A stretch of DNA of 10,262 nt from Nitrospira sp. (GTDB lineage Bacteria; UBA9089; CG2-30-40-21; SBAY01). Within the stretch, counting starts at the first letter, position 1. Every line of letters begins with the position of its first letter. Where the stretch lies: contig SBAY01000149.1 in assembly GCA_005239945.1 (NCBI GenBank), positions 1 to 10,262 on the forward strand, written 5' to 3'. Shown here in pieces: positions 6,067 to 10,262 of the stretch. The notes below the pieces were generated by a model. The model was not told where the DNA came from and searched no databases. It saw nothing but the letters and a program-made list of their open reading frames with translations. A program made the position numbers and the translations under genes.

Positions 6067-8718
6067 ATGTCGAAGTATGTGTATTTTTTTGGTGCCGGTA
6101 AGGCAGAAGGAACGGGAAAAATGAAGGAATTGTTAGGAGGAAAAGGGGCAGGATTAGCCGAAATGACCAATATCGGCATACCTGTTCCACCTGGATTTAC
6201 TATCACTACTGAGGCTTGTATTTATTATGACCAACATCATGGTGAATATCCCCAGGGGTTAGAAGCAGAAATCGAGGAAAATATGAAGAGATTAGAAGAG
6301 GTAATGGGTAAGAAATTTGGGGATGTGGAAAATCCACTTCTTGTCTCTGTGCGTTCTGGGGCAAAAATATCTATGCCCGGGATGATGGATACTGTTCTGA
6401 ACCTCGGATTAAATAACCATACCGTCGAAGGATTAGCGAAAAAAACCCAGAATCCAAGGATGGCTTATGATGCCTATCGGAGATTTATCCAGATGTTCTC
6501 AAATGTGGTTTTAGGGGTAAAACATCATGAGTTTGAGTTTATCTTAAATGAAGTCAAGGAAGAAGAAGGGGTAAAACAAGATACGGAATTGTCTGTGGAA
6601 GGGCTTCGTAATGTCATTGCCCGATATCTAAGTATGCTTCGTGAGGTAGAAAAGATTCATTTTCCCCAGGAACCAAAGGAACAACTAAAAAAGGCAATCA
6701 ATGCCGTTTTTGAATCATGGGATACACCCCGCGCGGTAACTTATCGTAAATTATATAACATCCCTGATGACTTAGGCACAGGGGTTAATGTTCAGGCAAT
6801 GGTCTTTGGGAATATGGGCTGGGATTCAGGCACTGGCGTAGCCTTTACCCGTAATCCATCTACCGGGGAGAAGAAATTTTATGGTGAGTATCTTCTCAAT
6901 GCCCAGGGTGAGGATGTCGTCGCCGGTATCCGTACACCAAATCCAATAGATAACCTACCCAAGGAAATGCCTAGGGTTTATCAGCAATTAGTTGATGTCT
7001 ATCAGAAGTTAGAGAGTCATTACAAAGATATGCAGGATATTGAATTTACCATTGAAGGTGGAAAGCTTTTTATGCTGCAAACCCGAACAGGTAAAAGGAC
7101 CGCTCAATCCGCCATAAAGATTGCCGTAGATATGGTCAATGAGAAATTAATTACCAGGCAAGAGGCACTAATGAGGGTAGAACCCAAACAATTAGACCAA
7201 CTCCTCCATCGACACATTGACCCTCAGGCAAAGGTAGAGATATTAGCCACAGGGCTACCTGCTTCCCCAGGAGCATCTTGTGGGATGGTGGTGTTTGACC
7301 CGGATGATGCCTGCAAATGGGTTGAGGATGGCAAGAAGGTCATCCTGGTGCGTAACGAAACCTCTCCGGATGATATTCATGGGATGGCTGTGGTAGAGGG
7401 GATATTAACTGCCCGCGGGGGAATGACCTCACATGCGGCCGTAGTTGCCCGCGGCATGGGTAAATGCTGTGTTGCCGGATGCGAAGCAATTAAGGTTGAT
7501 GGAGCGGCAAAACAATTTACGGTAAAGGATAAAATTATTAAAGAAGGCGATTTTATTACCTTAGATGGTTCTACTGGCAGGGTAATTTTAGGGCAAGCAC
7601 CTACTATCGAACCAGAGATGAGTGAGGAAGGAAAAACCTTGCTCCAATGGGCGGATGAAATTAAGAGATTAGGTGTCCGAACCAATGCCGATGACCCGAA
7701 ATCAGCAGGCATAGCCCGTGAATTTGGCGCTCAGGGGATAGGACTTTGCCGAACAGAGCACATGTTTTTTGCCGAGGATAGATTACCGATTATGCAAGAA
7801 ATGATTCTGGCTAATGATGAGAAGGAAAGAAGACAGGCATTGGATAAATTATTGCCTATGCAAAAGGAGGATTTTATCGGCATATTCAAGGCAATGGATG
7901 GCTTACCCGTAACTATCAGGCTATTAGACCCGCCGCTACATGAATTTTTACCCAAACATGAAGAATTATTGGTAGAATTGGCGACATTAAAGGCAACTAA
8001 AGGAGATGAAAATAAAATAAAGGAGCTGGAAGGTTTATTGCATAAGGTCGAGTCTTTAAGAGAGGTAAATCCGATGCTTGGGCTTCGTGGCTGTCGTCTG
8101 GGAATTACCTATCCAGAGGTTTCACAGATGCAGACACGGGCAATATTTGAGGCGGCGTGTGAATTGACTAAAGAGGGATATAAGGTTCTACCTGAGATAA
8201 TGATTCCATTGGTTGGTGATGTCCAGGAGTTAAAACTCCAAAAAGACCTAACCGATAAGGTGGCTAAAGAGACATTCGAAAAATATGGGCTTGCTGTAGA
8301 TTATTTAGTGGGAACAATGATAGAATTGCCCAGGGCAGCTATCACCGCCGACAAAATAGCCAGTGAGGCACAATTTTTCTCCTTTGGCACCAATGATTTA
8401 ACCCAAACTACCTTTGGCTTTTCCCGCGATGACGCCGAAGGAAAATTCCTGGATAGGTATCTTGAACAAGGCGTTTTACCACAGAATCCGTTTGAGGTTT
8501 TAGACCGTGAAGGGGTAGGCGAATTAGTGAAAATCGGTATAGAAAAAGGACGCACCACCAAACCAGACCTTAAGGTGGGTATCTGCGGCGAACACGGTGG
8601 TGAACCAAATTCCGTAGAATTCTGCCATTTAACCAATCTGACCTATGTCTCCTGTTCTCCATATCGAGTGCCAATTGCCCGCTTGGCCGCCGCTCAGGCA
8701 AAGATAAAAAATGGGTAA
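6067..8718 (+). CDS. ppdK: Pyruvate, phosphate dikinase
   Basis: The enzyme interconverts pyruvate + ATP + phosphate and phosphoenolpyruvate + AMP + pyrophosphate in the cytoplasm. It can feed gluconeogenesis or run a pyrophosphate-sparing glycolysis. At 883 residues it has the usual family length. The ATP-grasp half (about 1-375) contains GGKGAGLAEM (24-33), SVRSGAKISMPGMMD and LLNAQGEDVVAG. The swivelling domain carries the phosphorylated histidine H456 in GGMTSHAAVVARG, with the regulatory-type threonine T454. The C-terminal barrel has the NADDP, GLCRTEHMFF, LRGCRLG and FGTNDLTQTTFGFSRDD motifs and the catalytic cysteine C840 in GICGEHGG. All key residues are present. ATG 6067 is chosen because TGGAGGT (6053-6059) sits 7 bases upstream. 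The in-frame ATG at 6052 overlaps that ribosome binding site, so it cannot be the start served by it. Confidence 0.97.
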   Translation: MSKYVYFFGAGKAEGTGKMKELLGGKGAGLAEMTNIGIPVPPGFTITTEACIYYDQHHGEYPQGLEAEIEENMKRLEEVMGKKFGDVENPLLVSVRSGAKISMPGMMDTVLNLGLNNHTVEGLAKKTQNPRMAYDAYRRFIQMFSNVVLGVKHHEFEFILNEVKEEEGVKQDTELSVEGLRNVIARYLSMLREVEKIHFPQEPKEQLKKAINAVFESWDTPRAVTYRKLYNIPDDLGTGVNVQAMVFGNMGWDSGTGVAFTRNPSTGEKKFYGEYLLNAQGEDVVAGIRTPNPIDNLPKEMPRVYQQLVDVYQKLESHYKDMQDIEFTIEGGKLFMLQTRTGKRTAQSAIKIAVDMVNEKLITRQEALMRVEPKQLDQLLHRHIDPQAKVEILATGLPASPGASCGMVVFDPDDACKWVEDGKKVILVRNETSPDDIHGMAVVEGILTARGGMTSHAAVVARGMGKCCVAGCEAIKVDGAAKQFTVKDKIIKEGDFITLDGSTGRVILGQAPTIEPEMSEEGKTLLQWADEIKRLGVRTNADDPKSAGIAREFGAQGIGLCRTEHMFFAEDRLPIMQEMILANDEKERRQALDKLLPMQKEDFIGIFKAMDGLPVTIRLLDPPLHEFLPKHEELLVELATLKATKGDENKIKELEGLLHKVESLREVNPMLGLRGCRLGITYPEVSQMQTRAIFEAACELTKEGYKVLPEIMIPLVGDVQELKLQKDLTDKVAKETFEKYGLAVDYLVGTMIELPRAAITADKIASEAQFFSFGTNDLTQTTFGFSRDDAEGKFLDRYLEQGVLPQNPFEVLDREGVGELVKIGIEKGRTTKPDLKVGICGEHGGEPNSVEFCHLTNLTYVSCSPYRVPIARLAAAQAKIKNG

Positions 8719-8776
8719 AGGCGTGAAAAATGCTTTGGAGGTCATAAGAATTTGATGGAGGAGGTCGTCCAATCTA

Positions 8777-9094
8777 ATGGTAACTCAAGAGCAAATAGAT
8801 GAAATTAAAAGAAGAATTGTAGAAAACATAAAGCCTGAAAAGATAATCCTTTTTGGTTCTTATGCCGAGGGAAGTCCGAAAGAAGATAGTGATATTGATT
8901 TATTGATAGTGAAAGATAGCGATATGCCAACACGGATACAGAGTTGTAAAATTAGAAAGATGCTTTCTGACCTAAGAGTCTCCGTAGATGTGATTATCAA
9001 GACAATTAAAGAATTTGAAACATACAAGGATATTATTGGTACTATCATCTATCCTGCAAATAAATTTGGGAAGGTTATTTATGAGTCGAGATGA
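8777..9094 (+). CDS. MNT-type nucleotidyltransferase, probable antitoxin
   Basis: A 105-residue minimal nucleotidyltransferase. The catalytic signature G-S-x10-D-x-D is intact in the stretch F-G-S-Y-A-E-G to D-I-D-L-L-I-V, and a third acidic residue follows in S-V-D-V-I. In characterised MNT/HEPN pairs (MntA/HepT) this protein neutralises the HEPN ribonuclease by adding AMP to it. That role is inferred here from pairing. GGAGGAGGT (8757-8765) lies 11 bases before the ATG. The gene starts 58 bases after the dikinase with no terminator seen, so read-through is possible. Its end overlaps the next gene by 14 bases, which suggests translational coupling. A degraded paralogue lies at 9603-9944, and both share the segment I-I-L-F-G-S. 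Confidence 0.9.
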   Translation: MVTQEQIDEIKRRIVENIKPEKIILFGSYAEGSPKEDSDIDLLIVKDSDMPTRIQSCKIRKMLSDLRVSVDVIIKTIKEFETYKDIIGTIIYPANKFGKVIYESR

Positions 9095-9509
9095 AGCTAT
9101 TAAAGACCTGGTTAATAAATGGATAAAGAAAGCTGACAAAGACCTTTTGAGTGCAGAGAGAGAATTCTCTTTTGATGACCCGATTACAGAAACAGTATGT
9201 TTCCATTGCCAACAGACTGTAGAAAAGTATCTGAAGGCTTTTTTGGTACACCATCAAATTTACTTCACCAAGACTCATAAGATAATAGATTTGTTAGAAT
9301 TATGTGCTACTGTGGATTCATCTTTCAAGGACGAACTGGAAGATGCAGATAGTCTAACTGACTATGCTGTAGAAATTCGCTATCCGGATGTCTGGCTTGA
9401 ACCAGGGGCAGAAGATGCCGAGGAATCTCTTGAAATAGCCAGAAAGGTAAAAGAGTTTGTCTTAAATAAACTTGATTTTGCTAAGGAAGAACAAGAAGAT
9501 GAAGATTAA
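9081..9509 (+). CDS. HEPN-domain protein, probable toxin partner
   Basis: A 142-residue, mostly helical HEPN protein. It shows W14-I-K-K-A-D-K-D-L, then C40-F-H-C-Q-Q-T-V-E-K-Y-L-K-A-F-L and K64-T-H, the pattern of PF05168-type HEPN partners of MNT nucleotidyltransferases. HEPN toxins usually cut RNA through an R-x4-6-H motif. I find no such motif here: the I-R-Y-P-D-V-W stretch has no following histidine. The RNase role is therefore uncertain, and the MntA target motif R-x4-H-x-Y is absent too. ATG 9081 is used because AAGG (9071-9074) sits 6 bases before it and the HEPN fold begins just after. A start at 9015 would add an unrelated tail overlapping the upstream gene. The C-terminus is strongly acidic. 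Confidence 0.88.
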   Translation: MSRDEAIKDLVNKWIKKADKDLLSAEREFSFDDPITETVCFHCQQTVEKYLKAFLVHHQIYFTKTHKIIDLLELCATVDSSFKDELEDADSLTDYAVEIRYPDVWLEPGAEDAEESLEIARKVKEFVLNKLDFAKEEQEDED

Positions 9510-9615
9510 CAATGTCCAGCCGCTGAAGATTAGTAAGATTACGGATTTGATTGAGTCTCGGATACTTGAGTTTATCCGCAAGGAAGCGAAAGGAGATTTT
9601 GAATGTAGACGGTGA
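9499..9615 (+). CDS. Possible 38-residue overlapping ORF, unknown function
   Basis: An uninterrupted frame runs from ATG 9499 to TGA 9613-9615. It overlaps the end of the HEPN gene by 11 bases and the start of the broken MNT gene. AAGGAAG (9483-9489) is 9 bases before the ATG. The product reads like an amphipathic helix (I-T-D-L-I-E-S-R-I-L-E-F-I-R-K-E) followed by a basic end with a single Cys. It could be a small coupled protein, the remnant of a longer gene, or chance. I recognise no family. The only other content of the gap between the two modules is the ribosome binding site at 9590-9595. Confidence 0.35.
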   Translation: MKINNVQPLKISKITDLIESRILEFIRKEAKGDFECRR

Positions 9616-9944
9616 AGGTGGATATGAATCAAGGAGTGAAAGAAGAAGTTGAGAATATTGTAGCCCAGATAATTGAAAAGTATAAGCCCATAAAAATAAT
9701 CCTTTTTGGTTCAACATCTAAAGGAGTGTTTAATAACGACAGCGATGTCGAGCTTTTGGTTATCAAAGAGAATACCCCTTATCTTGGCAGGGAACGGGCA
9801 AGAGAGCTTAGAAGATTGATTAAAAAGAATGTGCCTGTTGATTTTTTTTGTTTACCGTCCAGAGGAGTTTAATGAAAGAATTCGCCTGGCGATCCTTTTA
9901 TCAAGGCTATTCTAAAAGAAGGTAGGGTTCTCTATAGTGGATAA
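9603..9944 (+). pseudogene. Broken second MNT nucleotidyltransferase
   Basis: A paralogue of the protein at 8777 with several lesions. AAGGAG (9590-9595) is correctly spaced from ATG 9603, but the next codon is TAG (9606-9608). In the same frame the coding sense resumes (GTG 9612, ATG 9624). At the eight-T run (9842-9849) the expected reading V-D-F-F-V-Y-R-P-E-E-F needs one T fewer. At CTGGCGAT (9886-9893) one G appears missing, which restores the original frame to TAA 9942-9944. The signature is G-S-x10-D-x-E instead of D-x-D, so one catalytic aspartate is already changed. Without correction the frame ends at 9872, giving 86 residues from GTG 9612. Repaired, it would be about the size of a normal MNT protein. 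Confidence 0.85.
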
Positions 9945-10080
9945 AAAGATTGTCAAGGAATGATTAAGTAAGGCAGAGGAAGATATTGGTTTTGCCTCAA
10001 GGAATTTAGCAGATGAAGAGAATACCTTTTATTCCCAGATATGTTTTCACTTTCAACAAGGAGCCAAGAAATACCTTAAC
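9937..10080 (+). pseudogene. Remnant of a second HEPN protein, nonsense-mutated and truncated
   Basis: From GTG 9937, which overlaps the end of the broken MNT gene by 8 bases, the frame reads V-D-K-K-I-V-K-E, then TGA (9961-9963), then L-S-K-A-E-E-D-I and C-F-H-F-Q-Q-G-A-K-K-Y-L. The intact neighbour has W-I-K-K-A-D-K-D-L and C-F-H-C-Q-Q-T-V-E-K-Y-L at the same places. The TGA therefore replaces a tryptophan TGG, and the usual E-K-Y is K-K-Y. HEPN similarity stops at about 10080 in the middle of the domain, although the frame stays open to 10167. The second half of the protein is missing. Confidence 0.8.
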
Positions 10081-10147
10081 CCAAGTTTCGCACTTTTAAA
10101 AAATAGATGCAGGAATAACAAGGCTCTACAGAATTTTAGACCCTACG
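10081..10147. other. Non-HEPN sequence after the break, possible insertion boundary
   Basis: Right after the HEPN remnant the sequence changes to CCAAGTTTCGCACTTTTAAA and then to a stretch with no coding sense on either strand. An abrupt end of homology inside a gene suggests insertion of, or recombination with, foreign DNA. The TTAACCCAAGTTTCGCAC motif at 10076-10093 reminds me of insertion-sequence ends, but no transposase or second terminal repeat is in the window to confirm it. Confidence 0.35.
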
Positions 10148-10262
10148 CTATATATAAATCTTTTTAATAGGTAAATCATAATACCTTATATCTAAAGCTT
10201 CATATATCGCTTTATGCCTACCTTCTGGAAGGCCAGGTTTTCTGATATTAATTATCTTACCA
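10148..10262 (-). CDS. C-terminal end of an unidentified minus-strand gene
   Basis: Read on the minus strand from the right edge, a frame of 37 codons runs to TAG at 10150-10148. It contains I-N-I-R-K-P-G-L-P-E-G-R-H-K-A-I-Y-E-A-L and ends D-L-P-I-K-K-I-Y-I. The composition is protein-like (balanced charged and hydrophobic residues, a Gly/Pro turn), and no other frame here is better. The start lies outside the window. I do not recognise the family. It converges on the decayed HEPN remnant, so it may belong to the inserted or recombined DNA. Confidence 0.5.
   Translation of the reverse strand, partial: GKIINIRKPGLPEGRHKAIYEALDIRYYDLPIKKIYI

Noticed and set aside
7377..7712. Minus-strand ORFs inside the dikinase and the response regulator
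   Set aside because: These are antisense shadows of genes with intact motifs, and their products have low-complexity Ser/Ile-rich composition.
8755..8802. 15-codon leader peptide before the MNT gene
   Set aside because: GGAGGT at 8736-8741 precedes ATG 8755 by 13 bases, but the frame is very short, has no recognisable features and overlaps the true start.
9842..9850. Programmed frameshift at the eight-T run
   Set aside because: A second compensating lesion, an early stop and a changed catalytic residue in the same gene make decay the simpler explanation.

Overview
The window comes from a moderately AT-rich bacterial genome. A GspG-type pseudopilin and a second prepilin-type protein point to a diderm that secretes or assembles surface fibres. 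Short hairpin-forming repeats sit in almost every larger gap, which I associate with candidate-phylum genomes (Omnitrophica or Desantisbacteria-like). That placement is an impression, not a demonstration. All recognisable genes are on the plus strand except a partial one at the right edge.

Layout. 1-67: a 9-bp tandem array ending in a perfect 20-bp palindrome next to a ribosome binding site. 74-1126: a prepilin-type protein with two calcium-loop motifs, interrupted by one in-frame TAA. 1238-3232: a REC-GGDDF-REC-HD-GYP response regulator. 3346-5375: a TadE-like pseudopilin followed by a TadG-like protein with a long, probably beta-rich passenger. 5382-5970: a clear sigma70-type promoter and a stand-alone GspG-like major pseudopilin. 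6067-8718: complete pyruvate phosphate dikinase. 8777-9509: an intact MNT nucleotidyltransferase/HEPN pair of toxin-antitoxin type. 9499-9615: a possible 38-residue overlapping ORF. 9603-10080: a second MNT/HEPN pair in the same order, broken by several mutations and cut off at about 10080. 10148-10262: the C-terminal end of an unidentified minus-strand gene.

How it fits together. The left half looks like a surface-structure region: three prepilin or pseudopilin-like proteins, a Tad-domain protein and a c-di-GMP-type regulator, a nucleotide class that often controls pili and adhesion. The regulatory link is inference from proximity. The dikinase is central carbon metabolism and is unrelated to its neighbours. 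The right end is accessory DNA: duplicated MNT/HEPN modules, one decaying, meeting a sequence discontinuity.

No CRISPR array, tRNA or rRNA was seen. I see no clear new multi-gene system. The most unusual points are the nonsense-interrupted calcium-loop pilin, the recurring hairpin repeat families, the double-REC c-di-GMP regulator, and the side-by-side intact and decaying MNT/HEPN modules.
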